A stretch of DNA of 64,000 bases, taken from contig NZ_CP154845.1 of NCBI RefSeq assembly GCF_047302285.1, forward strand, positions 2,542,001 through 2,606,000, in the 5' to 3' direction. Every line of letters starts with the position of its first letter. The stretch's first letter is position 1. A program made the translations under genes and the position numbers. This document shows, piece by piece, positions 17,643-26,681 of the stretch. This DNA is from Robertmurraya sp047302285 (GTDB taxonomy: Bacteria > Bacillota > Bacilli > Bacillales > Cytobacillaceae). A model generated the notes under the pieces. It did no database searches. It was not told where the DNA came from and saw nothing but the letters and a program-made list of their open reading frames with translations.

Positions 17643-19109
17643 TCAATAATCAAATCGAGACGTAACCATTTTTTTCTTCGTGTAAAAATTAACGCCATCT
17701 TTGCCATTGACATGGAGGTCGCCATAAAAGGAATCCTTCCATCCTGAAAATGGGAAAAAGGCCATTGTTGCTGGGACTCCAACATTAATACCCAGCATGC
17801 CCGCTTCTGCTTCCTCTCGAAACTGTCTTACTGCACGAGCATCTTTTGAATAGAGCGTTGCCCCGTTTCCATAGCGGGACATCCTTATCAATTCTAAGCT
17901 TTCATCTAAATCGCTAGCTCGTAAAATACTGAGAACAGGAGCAAATATTTCCTCCTTAGCAATCGTCATTTTCGGTGTTACATGATCGAAAATGGTGGCA
18001 CCAAGAAAATAGCCTTCTGGTAACTTTTCCATTTCCGTTCTTCCGTCACGAATTAAACACGCTCCTTCTTCAAGACCCGTTTCAATATAGTCAAGTACTT
18101 TTGCCCGATGAGATTCACGAATAACTGGCGTAAGCAATACTTCTTCGTATAAGCCGTTACCAATCACCAGTTGATCCGCCTTTTTCTTCAGAGCTTCAAC
18201 AAACTCTTCACCTTCTCCAACGAGAATGACCGCACTACATGCCATACATCTTTGTCCTGCGCTTCCAAAAGCAGAACTAATAATATTCTCAACAGCCTTT
18301 TCCATATTGGCATCTGGCATCACAACATGATGATTTTTCGCACCTGACAAAGCTTGCACTCTTTTTCCGGCAGCTGCTGCCCGTTCATACACATACTTTG
18401 CGACCGGCTGGGAACCAACAAAGGAAATCGCCTTCACATCTGCGTGTTCGAGAAGTCCATTTACTACATCATGTGCTCCATGAACGATATTTAGAACTCC
18501 CTTTGGCCCACCTGCTTTTGTAAAAAGTCGAGCTAGTTCATTTGCAAGCAGCGGTGTTCGCTCAGAAGGCTTTAATACGAACGTATTGCCACAAGCGATG
18601 GCTAACGGAAACATCCATAACGGCACCATCATTGGAAAATTGTAAGGAGTAATGCCGCCGACAACTCCTAATGGAAAACGAAACATTTCGGAATCAATTT
18701 CCGGTGCAATGGTCGATAAAGTCTCACCCATTAATAGCGTTGGTGCTCCTGCTGCGAACTCGACACACTCTATCCCACGTTGAACTTCGCCATATGCTTC
18801 CTTATATGCTTTGCCATTTTCCTGAACAATAAGCTTTGCTAGCTTTTCATGGTTTTCGGCTAACAGATAGTGATAGTTAAATAGAATTCTAGCTCGCTTA
18901 GGTACTGGCATACCTTTCCAAGCTAAAAAGGCTTTTTTTGCCTCAGCTACAGCATGATTTACATCCTCTTTTGTCGATAATGGGACTTTTGCCACCACTT
19001 CACCGCTAGCCGGATTTATGACATCAGAAAATTCATTACTTTGTACTTCAACCCATTCCCCACTAACAAAATTCTTTAATATTTCCGTTTCCCTTTGAAG
19101 TAAATCCAT
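17643..19109 (-). CDS. mmsA: CoA-acylating (methyl)malonate-semialdehyde dehydrogenase
   Basis: 488 aa, length of IolA/MmsA. Oxidises malonate semialdehyde to acetyl-CoA, or methylmalonate semialdehyde to propionyl-CoA, with NAD and CoA and loss of CO2. Seen: GGITPYNFPMMVPLWMFPLA, ISFVGSQPVAKYVYERA, and the catalytic Cys in SAGQRCMACSA, a block specific for this subfamily; then PFSGWKDSFYGDLHVNG and a C-terminal FYTKKKMVTSRF. RBS GAGGTGG. It has its own promoter (19162-19206) after a terminator and precedes the aminotransferase. This is the last step of the pathway that starts with PreTA. Confidence 0.92.
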   Translation of the reverse strand: MDLLQRETEILKNFVSGEWVEVQSNEFSDVINPASGEVVAKVPLSTKEDVNHAVAEAKKAFLAWKGMPVPKRARILFNYHYLLAENHEKLAKLIVQENGKAYKEAYGEVQRGIECVEFAAGAPTLLMGETLSTIAPEIDSEMFRFPLGVVGGITPYNFPMMVPLWMFPLAIACGNTFVLKPSERTPLLANELARLFTKAGGPKGVLNIVHGAHDVVNGLLEHADVKAISFVGSQPVAKYVYERAAAAGKRVQALSGAKNHHVVMPDANMEKAVENIISSAFGSAGQRCMACSAVILVGEGEEFVEALKKKADQLVIGNGLYEEVLLTPVIRESHRAKVLDYIETGLEEGACLIRDGRTEMEKLPEGYFLGATIFDHVTPKMTIAKEEIFAPVLSILRASDLDESLELIRMSRYGNGATLYSKDARAVRQFREEAEAGMLGINVGVPATMAFFPFSGWKDSFYGDLHVNGKDGVNFYTKKKMVTSRFDY

Positions 19110-19161
19110 TCATTCACCCACCTCATTTATATTTCTCGCTCAAGATACCTAACGTAGTTCC

Positions 19162-19206
19162 ATTATCTGTGAAATAGAACAAACATACATTAGACATCCT
19201 GTAAAA
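19162..19206 (-). promoter_or_regulatory. Promoter of mmsA with 21-bp shared element
   Basis: Minus strand -10 GATAAT (19167-19162), 17-bp spacer, -35 position ATGTAT (19190-19185). The element at 19186-19206 reads TTTTACA-N2-ATGTCTAATGTA. Within it TACA-N10-TGTA is a dyad. Same geometry as the promoters at 16080 and 24877. Confidence 0.65.
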
Positions 19207-19221
19207 TCGTTCTCCTTTTTC

Positions 19222-19250
19222 ACAAAAAAAAATCTACTAAAATAGTAGAT
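19222..19250 (-). terminator. Terminator after the N-carbamoyl amidohydrolase gene
   Basis: Stem ATCTACTA/TAGTAGAT (19232-19239 and 19243-19250) with a 3-nt loop and a minus-strand run of T. It ends the preT-preA-hydA transcript 3 bp past the last stop. Confidence 0.85.
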
Positions 19251-19252
19251 CA

Positions 19253-20479
19253 TTACAGTGACAGCACCGTTTCCAGTAATACATTGACGCCTTTTTCACA
19301 GTCCTCCCAAGTGGTGAGTTCTTCTTCACAATGACTTTTTCCATTAATGCTTTTGACGAAAATCATCACACTCGGAAGAAAGCTTGCGAAAAACTGTGCA
19401 TCATGACCGGCTCCACTGTCCATTCGTTTATACGGAAAACCTAAAGATTTACAAGCCTCCTCAACCTTGTCACACAATTCCTCATTGAAAAAAACGGTTT
19501 GGCGATCCCAAAGTTTTTCAGCTGTAATGGTGCAGCCTTCATGGTCAGATATTTCTGGCAAGGCTAAAATAATCTCTTCGACCTTTTGGATGATGGCTGG
19601 GTCCTTATGCCTTGCTTCCAGGGTGAAGACCACTTTATTTGGGATAACCGTATGGATATTAGGAAAAGCATTGATTCGACCCATCGTAAATACTAAAGCA
19701 CTATCTAATGTACGTAGCTTTGAACGTGCTTTTACAATCATGTTCGTGGCTGCGAAAAGAGCATCCTTTCGCATATCCATTGGTGTTGTTCCGGCGTGGT
19801 CTGACTCCCCTGTGACGACAAATTCATAGCAGACCATTCCTAACACACTTTCCACAACGGCTACGGATAAGTTCTCCCGTTCCAAAATTGGACCTTGTTC
19901 TATATGTATTTCTAAGAATGCGGTCGCTTCTTTAATCCTCGCCTCTATTTCGCCCACATAGCCGATTTTATTTAACGCTTCTTCGAAAGTGACGCCATCT
20001 GTATCTTTCTTTGCTAACATCATATCCTTATCAAATTTTCCAGAGAGAACACCAGATGCCATCATCGAAGGTTCGAATCTCGCTCCCTCTTCATTGGTAA
20101 TATTCATTACGGCAAGTGGAGCACTCGGCTTCACGTTATTCTCTTTCAAAGTTCTAGCAACCTCTAAACCTGCTAAAACACCTAATGCTCCGTCAAATCT
20201 CCCTCCTTTTTTAACGGAATCTAAATGAGAGCCAATGACGATCGGTGGCTTTGAAGGATCCACACCTTCCATCGTTGCATAAATATTCCCCATATCATCC
20301 ACCTTCACGCTCATCTCGAGCTCATGACAGCATTTGCAAAAATAATCTCGTGCCAATCGGTCTTCCTCTGTCAACGCTAACCTTGTTACACCTCCTCTTT
20401 CTGTTCGCCCAAAATTGGCAAATTCCTCAATCGTATTTTTTAACCGTTCTCCGTTTATAAGAAGCTTTTGTTTTTCCAT
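19253..20479 (-). CDS. N-carbamoyl amidohydrolase (beta-ureidopropionase / L-carbamoylase, M20 family)
   Basis: 408 aa from the second ATG (20479), 6 bp after AAGGAGG; the first ATG touches the RBS. Removes the carbamoyl group from N-carbamoyl-beta-alanine (or L-amino acids) to give the amino acid, NH3 and CO2. Binuclear metal ligands visible: His in GSHLDSV, Asp in GRFDGALGV, Glu pair in NEEGARF, His in LEIHIEQGPILE, and the C-terminal His in SGAGHDAQFF. The dimerisation-domain Asn/His region is near VLGMVCYEFVVTGESDHAGTTPM. Context (dihydropyrimidinase two genes upstream, beta-alanine enzymes downstream) favours the pyrimidine role. Confidence 0.9.
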   Translation of the reverse strand: MEKQKLLINGERLKNTIEEFANFGRTERGGVTRLALTEEDRLARDYFCKCCHELEMSVKVDDMGNIYATMEGVDPSKPPIVIGSHLDSVKKGGRFDGALGVLAGLEVARTLKENNVKPSAPLAVMNITNEEGARFEPSMMASGVLSGKFDKDMMLAKKDTDGVTFEEALNKIGYVGEIEARIKEATAFLEIHIEQGPILERENLSVAVVESVLGMVCYEFVVTGESDHAGTTPMDMRKDALFAATNMIVKARSKLRTLDSALVFTMGRINAFPNIHTVIPNKVVFTLEARHKDPAIIQKVEEIILALPEISDHEGCTITAEKLWDRQTVFFNEELCDKVEEACKSLGFPYKRMDSGAGHDAQFFASFLPSVMIFVKSINGKSHCEEELTTWEDCEKGVNVLLETVLSL

Positions 20480-20490
20480 CTTCATCCTCC

Positions 20491-20700
20491 TTATTTTTGA
20501 TGCTGCTGGATTACCTTAACGGAAAAATACTTTCGCCCTTCAGAGGTTAAGACATGGAGTGTCTCACTTTCCCCCTTCCCTCGTATAAATTCGACCATCG
20601 CTCCATACAAATTTTCCTCGACATGGGCGATTTTGTACCCTTCGTCGAATAAATAATCGATTCGACTCCGTTCCTGTAAATATTGCTGGTAATCCGACAT
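20491..20700 (-). CDS. Small conserved-looking protein inside the pyrimidine operon, function unknown
   Basis: 69 aa, hydrophilic. An N-terminal helix-like part (YQQYLQERSRIDYLFDEGY) is followed by a beta-rich part (GAMVEFIRGKGESETLHVLTSEGRKYF). No signal peptide, no cysteines. RBS GGGGAGG. It sits 15 bp after the dihydropyrimidinase stop and 11 bp before the amidohydrolase, so it is made together with these two enzymes. I do not recognise the family. It could be a chaperone, a channelling adaptor or a subunit for either enzyme; that is only inference from position. Confidence 0.75.
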   Translation of the reverse strand: MSDYQQYLQERSRIDYLFDEGYKIAHVEENLYGAMVEFIRGKGESETLHVLTSEGRKYFSVKVIQQHQK

Positions 20701-20715
20701 AAAGCTTCCTCCCCT

Positions 20716-22134
20716 CTATAGTACGATTGAATCCACTTCCTTTACATTTTTCTCCTTTCCATATTTTGCACGCTTTAAATATTTACCAGCACCAACACGA
20801 CCCACAAATTGCTTGTTGCGAATAACAAACTCGCCTCGGGATAATACAGAAACGGGCTCGCCCGTCACCTTTATCCCTTCAAATGCATTATAATCAACCG
20901 CCATATGATGTGTATTAGCAGAAATCACACGCTCAACTGATGGATCAAAGATGACGATATCAGCATCTGCCCCAACTGCGATCGTTCCCTTTTTCGGGTA
21001 CAGTCCAAAAAGCTTGGCGGCCCTAGTTGACGATAAATCAACAAATTGGTTTAAGGAGATTCTTCCTTTTGCCACACCTTCTGAAAACAAAATACTGACC
21101 CTATCTTCAATGATCGGTCCACCATTTGGGATTAAGGAAAAATCATCTTTCCCTAACGTCTTTTGACCATTGAAATCAAAAGAACATTGATCAGATCCAA
21201 TCGTTTGCAGTGTGCCTGATTTCAATGCATTCCATAGCACTTCCTGATTCCATTTTTCACGTAAAGGAGGTGACCACACATATTTCGCTCCTTCAAAGTC
21301 AGGTTTTTCTAAATACGTTTGATCAAGCACTAAGTATTGGGGGCATGATTCACCCCATATATCAACACCATTACTTCTCGCTTCAGCAATTTTTCTAGCA
21401 GCTTCAGCACAGCTCACATGAACGACATAAAGCTGGGAATCTGCTAATGCAGTTAAAGTCGCCGCTCTACCAGTCGCTTCACCCTCTGCTTCAGGTGGCC
21501 TTGTTAACGCATGATAAATCGGCTCCGTGTTCCCTTCTGATAACGCTTTTTTGACTAAATAATCGATCACATCACCATTTTCAGCATGGACCATCACAAG
21601 TGCCCCAAGCTCTTTTCCAGCAATCAAGGTTCGGAATAATGTTTCATCATCGGCTTGAAAGACATTTTTATAGGCCATAAAAACTTTAAAGGAAGTAATT
21701 CCTTCCTTCTCAATTATTTTAGGGAGTTCATTTAAGACTTCCTCATTGGTTTCGACAATTTGAAGATGAAAACTATAATCAATTACCGCTTTACCCTCGG
21801 ATTTTGCATGCCATGTATCAATCGCACTTTGTAAGGTCTTCCCTTTACTCGTTAAACAGAAATCAATGACCGTTGTTGTACCCCCAAATGCAGCTGCTAT
21901 CGTACCCGTTTCAAAGTCATCCTTCGTGACCGTACCTCCAAAGGGCATGTCAAGATGGGTATGTGGATCGATTCCTCCTGGAAAAAGATAACAACCATCT
22001 GCATTGATTACTTCTGCACCGTCTGTTGAAAGATTCATTCCAATTTGCGTAATAACTCCATTTTCCATACATACATCTGCTTCATATGTATCACTGGCCG
22101 TTACGATAATGCCATTTGTAATGATTTTCTTCAT
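20716..22134 (-). CDS. hydA: Dihydropyrimidinase (D-hydantoinase)
   Basis: 472 aa from ATG 22134 with GGAGGG seven bases upstream; longer readings run into PreA. Opens dihydrouracil/dihydrothymine to N-carbamoyl-beta-amino acids. Amidohydrolase metal site visible: HTHLDMPFGG near residues 57-66, carboxylated Lys in SFKVFMAYKN, His in MVHAENGD and VVHVSCAEA, Asp in TIGSDQCSFDF. Followed by PNGGPIIEDRVSILF and the substrate-shell region typical of Bacillus D-hydantoinases. Second enzyme of the pathway; 20 bp after preA. Confidence 0.95.
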   Translation of the reverse strand: MKKIITNGIIVTASDTYEADVCMENGVITQIGMNLSTDGAEVINADGCYLFPGGIDPHTHLDMPFGGTVTKDDFETGTIAAAFGGTTTVIDFCLTSKGKTLQSAIDTWHAKSEGKAVIDYSFHLQIVETNEEVLNELPKIIEKEGITSFKVFMAYKNVFQADDETLFRTLIAGKELGALVMVHAENGDVIDYLVKKALSEGNTEPIYHALTRPPEAEGEATGRAATLTALADSQLYVVHVSCAEAARKIAEARSNGVDIWGESCPQYLVLDQTYLEKPDFEGAKYVWSPPLREKWNQEVLWNALKSGTLQTIGSDQCSFDFNGQKTLGKDDFSLIPNGGPIIEDRVSILFSEGVAKGRISLNQFVDLSSTRAAKLFGLYPKKGTIAVGADADIVIFDPSVERVISANTHHMAVDYNAFEGIKVTGEPVSVLSRGEFVIRNKQFVGRVGAGKYLKRAKYGKEKNVKEVDSIVL

Positions 22135-22154
22135 ATCTTTCCCTCCTAAAAAAA

Positions 22155-23438
22155 TTATTTCACTACATCTATCTGACATGCTATAGCTCCAAGTGCTGCT
22201 TGTCGTTCATTCCAAGTCATGGGTGGTAGCTGACTCGGTAATTCCACCATATCAATCGCACCGTCTACAGGACAGACGATGGAGCATAAATTACAACCTA
22301 CACAATCCTCTTCCCGTACTTTTAAACTCGGGGTTCCTGACTGATCCGTAAGTCGATCAATACATTGGTGAGATGTATCCTCACAGGCGATATGGCACTT
22401 ATTACAATTAATACAAACATCATTGTTAATTCGCGCAACCACTTTATAATTTAGGTCGAGATCGCCCCAATCAGAATATTTCGGAACGGCTTTACCAACT
22501 AGGTCTTGTACAGAAGCAATCCCTTTTTCATCTAAATAGTGATTCAGCCCTTCTATCATATCTTCAACAATCCGAAAGCCATGATGCATGGCAGCGGTAC
22601 AGACTTGGACGCCAGTCGCACCCATAAGCATGAACTCGATTGCATTTTCCCAGTTTGATATTCCACCTATGCCAGAAATTGGGACATTAATTCTTGGATT
22701 TCTCGCACATTCGCCGACCATATGAAGGGCAATTGGTTTCACCGCTGGTCCACAGTAGCCTCCATGAGCGCCTTTTCCTGCGACATGGGGAATCGTATTC
22801 CAAGAATGAATATCAACACCTGCTAAACTATTAATCGTATTGATCATGCTGATCGCATCCGCTCCACCTTGACATGCTGCTTCAGCGGTTGCTGTGATGT
22901 CCGTTATATTGGGAGTGAGCTTGACGATGACAGGTGTTTTGGCGACTTCCTTGACCCAATAGGTTTGCTTTTCTACAAGCTCAGGTACTTGCCCAGAAGC
23001 CGCGCCCATTCCCCGTTCTGCCATTCCGTGGGGACAGCCAAAGTTTAATTCGAGCCCATCTACGCCAATTGCTTCGACTTTTTTTACAATCTCATGCCAT
23101 TTTTCCTGCTTTGGTTCTACCATGAGTGAGGCAATAATTGCGTGATTAGGGAATCTTTTCTTTGTTTCATAGATTTCCTTTAAATTTACTTCAAGCGGTC
23201 GATCCGTTATTAATTCAATATTGTTAAAGCCAGCAACTCTTTGCCCATTAAAGCTTACCGCCGCAAATCGCGAAGACGTATTGATAATAGGGTCTCCCAG
23301 TGTTTTCCATACAGCTCCTCCCCAGCCTGCCTCAAAAGCACGTTGGACCTGGTATCCTGAATTCGTTGGAGGTGCCGAGGCAAGCCAAAAAGGATTCGGG
23401 GATTTAATACCTGCTAAATTTATCTGTAAATCTGCCAT
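22155..23438 (-). CDS. preA: NAD-dependent dihydropyrimidine dehydrogenase subunit PreA
   Basis: 427 aa. FMN TIM-barrel of the dihydroorotate-dehydrogenase type with a C-terminal two-cluster ferredoxin domain. It reduces uracil/thymine to the dihydro forms with electrons from PreT. Seen: FWLASAPPTNS at the N-terminus, LELNFGCPHGMAERGMG, VIVKLTPNITDI, SMINTINS, ISGIGGISNWENAIEFMLMGA. Two 4Fe-4S motifs: CINCNKCHIAC near 341-351 and CVGCNLCSIVCPVD near 376-389. The flexible active-site loop reads GAASGQ where mammalian DPD has GLACGQ, i.e. Ser at the catalytic Cys place. RBS present; overlaps nothing. Confidence 0.95.
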   Translation of the reverse strand: MADLQINLAGIKSPNPFWLASAPPTNSGYQVQRAFEAGWGGAVWKTLGDPIINTSSRFAAVSFNGQRVAGFNNIELITDRPLEVNLKEIYETKKRFPNHAIIASLMVEPKQEKWHEIVKKVEAIGVDGLELNFGCPHGMAERGMGAASGQVPELVEKQTYWVKEVAKTPVIVKLTPNITDITATAEAACQGGADAISMINTINSLAGVDIHSWNTIPHVAGKGAHGGYCGPAVKPIALHMVGECARNPRINVPISGIGGISNWENAIEFMLMGATGVQVCTAAMHHGFRIVEDMIEGLNHYLDEKGIASVQDLVGKAVPKYSDWGDLDLNYKVVARINNDVCINCNKCHIACEDTSHQCIDRLTDQSGTPSLKVREEDCVGCNLCSIVCPVDGAIDMVELPSQLPPMTWNERQAALGAIACQIDVVK

Positions 23439-23462
23439 TATGAACCTCCTATCCTTGTATTC

Positions 23463-24827
23463 TCAAACTGTTTCCATCACGGGACTTAATATCTTATGCA
23501 TCGCATAAGCACTTTCCTTTCCCTGTTGAGCAGCCGAAACAACCATCGCTTCACCTTGCCCTTTACCAAAAATGACATCCCCACAAGCAAAAACTTTCTC
23601 ATTGGATGTCTGGTACGTGTCGGGATTAATGTTCACAACTCCTCCATCATGAGCAATCTTAAATTGCTCAATCAACTCAATATACCTCGATTGACCAATT
23701 GCCTTAATGACTGCATCCACATCAAGAATAAATTCAGAACCATCAATTGGAACTGGCCGACGTCTTCCGTCTTTATCTGGTTCTCCTAAGGTCATCTTTA
23801 TACACTCCAGTCCAGTCACCTGTCCTTTTTCATTTCCGATCAGTTTCGATGGAGTCGTAAGCCAGCGGAATTCAACACCATCTTGTTTCGCAAATTCATA
23901 TTCAAAATCATAAGCACTCATTTCCTCAATTGTACGGCGATAAACGATTTTTACATTTTCAGCACCCATACGTACGGAACAAGTGGCCGCATCAATTGCT
24001 GTGTTTCCGGCTCCAATAACGGCTACCTTTTTCCCTACAAGCCAATCTGAAATAGGCCTTATTTTTGTTTTTTTTACAAAATCAATGGCATCATACACTC
24101 CATCCAATTCCTCTCCATCTATCCCCAAATCAGGAACATTTGCCATTCCGATCGATAATAAAATGGAATCGTAATTCATAAGTAGTTCTTCTACAGGAAC
24201 GTCCGTACCTACTCTTGTATTGGTCCGGATTTCAACATCCAAGCTTTCAATTTGTTTGACCTCCCAATAGGAAACGGACTGGGGAAGCCTGAAGGAAACA
24301 ATTCCATACATATTTAATCCACCAGCCTTTTCCTCTGCTTCAAAAATGGTTACTTCATATCCAAGTAGGGCGAGTTCTCTAGCGGCGGATAAGCCAGCTG
24401 GACCTCCCCCGACAATGGCAATTGATTTGCCGTTTTTCTTTCCTTGCTTAAACAGTTGTTGTTGATTTTGAATAGCCCAATCGGTCGCATAGCGTTGAAG
24501 ACTCCCAATCATAATCGGCTTCGTTGCATGGTTTAACACACATGCCCCCTCACATAATTCTTCTGTTGGGCAGACACGAGCACAGCTCGCACCAACAGGA
24601 TTTGCCATCATAATCGTTTTTGCAGAACCCCTTAAATTACCAGAGGCAATTTTTTTTATAAAAGTAGGGATATCTATCCCTGTCGGACAGGCTTGAATAC
24701 AAGGAGCATCATAGCAATAGAGGCAACGATTTGCTTCTTCTATTGCTTCTCTACTTGATAGTCCCGGACTAACCTCTTCAAAGTTTGCGGTTAAATCTTC
24801 ATATGACATTCTTTTTAGACTACTCAA
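23463..24827 (-). CDS. preT: NAD-dependent dihydropyrimidine dehydrogenase subunit PreT
   Basis: 454 aa, first gene of the enzyme operon. The TTG start lies 8 bp after GGAGG. N-terminal Fe-S domain with CLYCYDAPCIQACP near 36-49 and CARVCPTEELCEGAC near 82-96. FAD-binding GGGPAGLSAARELALLGYEV near 138-157. NAD(P)-binding VIGAGNTAIDAATCSVRMGA with YRRT. C-terminal FAD motif VFACGDVIFGKGQGEAMVVSAAQQGK. It passes electrons from NAD(P)H to PreA. Gap of 24 bp to preA. Confidence 0.95.
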   Translation of the reverse strand: MSSLKRMSYEDLTANFEEVSPGLSSREAIEEANRCLYCYDAPCIQACPTGIDIPTFIKKIASGNLRGSAKTIMMANPVGASCARVCPTEELCEGACVLNHATKPIMIGSLQRYATDWAIQNQQQLFKQGKKNGKSIAIVGGGPAGLSAARELALLGYEVTIFEAEEKAGGLNMYGIVSFRLPQSVSYWEVKQIESLDVEIRTNTRVGTDVPVEELLMNYDSILLSIGMANVPDLGIDGEELDGVYDAIDFVKKTKIRPISDWLVGKKVAVIGAGNTAIDAATCSVRMGAENVKIVYRRTIEEMSAYDFEYEFAKQDGVEFRWLTTPSKLIGNEKGQVTGLECIKMTLGEPDKDGRRRPVPIDGSEFILDVDAVIKAIGQSRYIELIEQFKIAHDGGVVNINPDTYQTSNEKVFACGDVIFGKGQGEAMVVSAAQQGKESAYAMHKILSPVMETV

Positions 24828-24876
24828 ATTGCCGTCCTCCTTTTTGCGGAAAATTTATATTTTTCTGATAATAATT

Positions 24877-24921
24877 AGTATAGAGACAGAACATTTTTGC
24901 TTCAATGGACATAATGTAAAA
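24877..24921 (-). promoter_or_regulatory. Sigma-A promoter of preT with 21-bp shared element
   Basis: Minus strand -35 TTGAAG (24905-24900), 17-bp spacer, -10 TATACT (24882-24877). The element at 24901-24921, TTTTACA-N2-ATGTCCATTGAA, overlaps the -35. It is the third copy of the motif also found before mmsA and the ABC ATPase. It lies directly downstream of the PucR regulator gene. Confidence 0.75.
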
Positions 24922-24927
24922 TCGTGT

Positions 24928-26559
24928 CTAAAGAATCGCTTTAAGATTCACGCCCTTTTTATCATTCGTATTTAAATATTGATAAGCATAAAGAGCGAAC
25001 TCAATGGCCGTTCGTTTAAAAGGCTCCATAAAATCAGCACCGAGCAGATCCTTTAACTTATCAAGACGATGATATAAGGTTTGCCGTACGACAAAGAGTT
25101 TTTTTGCTGCCTCTTTTTTAGATCCATTTGACTCTAAAAAAACAGCCAATGTTTTTAAAAGTTCGCTATTATGATTTTTGTCATGCTCAATAACCACACC
25201 AATGTATTCAAACATATAATCTTCTAACTGTCCGTATTTGTCCATCGAGGACACAAGACGAAAAATATGTAAGTTCTCGTAGAAAATTTCAGTTGTCATC
25301 TGTAACTTGTTCTGTATTTGTAGGGATTCCTTAGCTGTTTGAAAGCTTTCTGAAAGGCGATGAAGTTTCGTTGTGTATTTGCCAACTCCAAATGTAGGGG
25401 ATGTATGTTTAAATAATTCTGTTTGAAGGATTTGATTAATAGCCTGACTGGTTCGATTTTTCCAATGTTCGTCTCTAAGATTTAATAGGATGAAATACAA
25501 TTCCTTCTGTTCATCCACTGTATATAGATACAAACCAAAGTTCTGAAAAATATTTCGAAAAATCGTTTTATAGTAAGAATAGGTTGATTCATCTATGCTT
25601 TCACTTAACTCACATACACAAACGGTCGCACCTATTGGCGTAACAGCTGGTGTGATCGATTGCAGATTTTTATCAATTTGTTCTGTTGAAAGCTCTCCGT
25701 CCAACCATTCTTTAATCCACTGTCTCTCCTTATATTTATTCTGCTCTTCCACATAGAAAATACGTAATAAGTCTTGAGAAATAGCCGTTGCACAGCGGTC
25801 TAAAACGACTAAATCAACTTCACTTACGACTTTATCCTGTGGAAAAATAATTAGTTCTGCAAATTTATGGCCAAGCGTTTGAATCGATTGACCTGCATAG
25901 ACACCACTAGGAATTTGAAACTGTTTATTTTGATTTACGATTCGTTCTTTTTTGTGGGATTCGACTAACTTTAAATAATATTCTTGTTCCATTTTCCTTA
26001 AAACTGGTGCAAAAATGACTTCGTCTCTATTTTTCGAAAGATAAACCACTTGTACGTTCAAGTGTTCATATAATAGATTTAATACTCGCTTAAAGGCGTT
26101 CGGTAATAGTAATGTCTGATTGAGCTTTCTCGAAAACTCTTCTAAATCAGTAAGAATTTTATATTGATTATTCATCAGGTACATATTTATAGATTGGGTA
26201 ATGTCGATGAACTTCACTTCACGATGAAAGATAATAATCGGAAAATGATGCTCATTCGCTAACTCAATCATTTCAGAAGAAATTTCATGCCTATATTTAC
26301 AAAGCTCTACACATAGCCCTGATGCTCCTTCATCAATTAATTGTTGTAAATAATCGATTTCTTTTTCGCGAGAATCCCAGCTTACCCCGGTTGAAAGGAT
26401 TAATTCATTACCGTTCAATAGGGAGCCTATTTCTGGTACGTCCATCACATGAACCCATCTTACGACCCGTTCCAATCCTTGTTCACCAGCAATCACTGAT
26501 GCTTCTGAAAAACAAGGGTTCTCCAACAGTTGACGAATAGTTAAGGCAAAAGCCCCCAT
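24928..26559 (-). CDS. PucR-family transcriptional regulator (CdaR/helix-turn-helix)
   Basis: 543 aa. N-terminal PucR domain (TIRQLLENPCFSEASVIAGEQGLERVVRWVHVMDVPEI, near 7-45, then LSTGVSW). A central GGDEF-like CdaR region (about 275-420, with ATVCVCEL and FGVGKYT) and a C-terminal HTH_30 (LLKTLAVFLESNGSKKEAAKKLFVVRQTLYHRLDKLKDLLG). PucR-family proteins control purine, hydantoin, GABA and pyrimidine genes. Position directly before preT and the shared element at three local promoters suggest it senses a pyrimidine-pathway intermediate and activates the locus. RBS AAGGAGG. Confidence 0.92.
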   Translation of the reverse strand: MGAFALTIRQLLENPCFSEASVIAGEQGLERVVRWVHVMDVPEIGSLLNGNELILSTGVSWDSREKEIDYLQQLIDEGASGLCVELCKYRHEISSEMIELANEHHFPIIIFHREVKFIDITQSINMYLMNNQYKILTDLEEFSRKLNQTLLLPNAFKRVLNLLYEHLNVQVVYLSKNRDEVIFAPVLRKMEQEYYLKLVESHKKERIVNQNKQFQIPSGVYAGQSIQTLGHKFAELIIFPQDKVVSEVDLVVLDRCATAISQDLLRIFYVEEQNKYKERQWIKEWLDGELSTEQIDKNLQSITPAVTPIGATVCVCELSESIDESTYSYYKTIFRNIFQNFGLYLYTVDEQKELYFILLNLRDEHWKNRTSQAINQILQTELFKHTSPTFGVGKYTTKLHRLSESFQTAKESLQIQNKLQMTTEIFYENLHIFRLVSSMDKYGQLEDYMFEYIGVVIEHDKNHNSELLKTLAVFLESNGSKKEAAKKLFVVRQTLYHRLDKLKDLLGADFMEPFKRTAIEFALYAYQYLNTNDKKGVNLKAIL

Positions 26560-26681
26560 CTTATAACCTCCTTACAAATCCTTACTTAATGTTAGTAAAG
26601 GTAACACACTTTATTTCTCTCTTCTATTCTATTGTTAGATTTTCTACCATTATTTTTAGGAGTGCGTTTCCATATTTAAAC

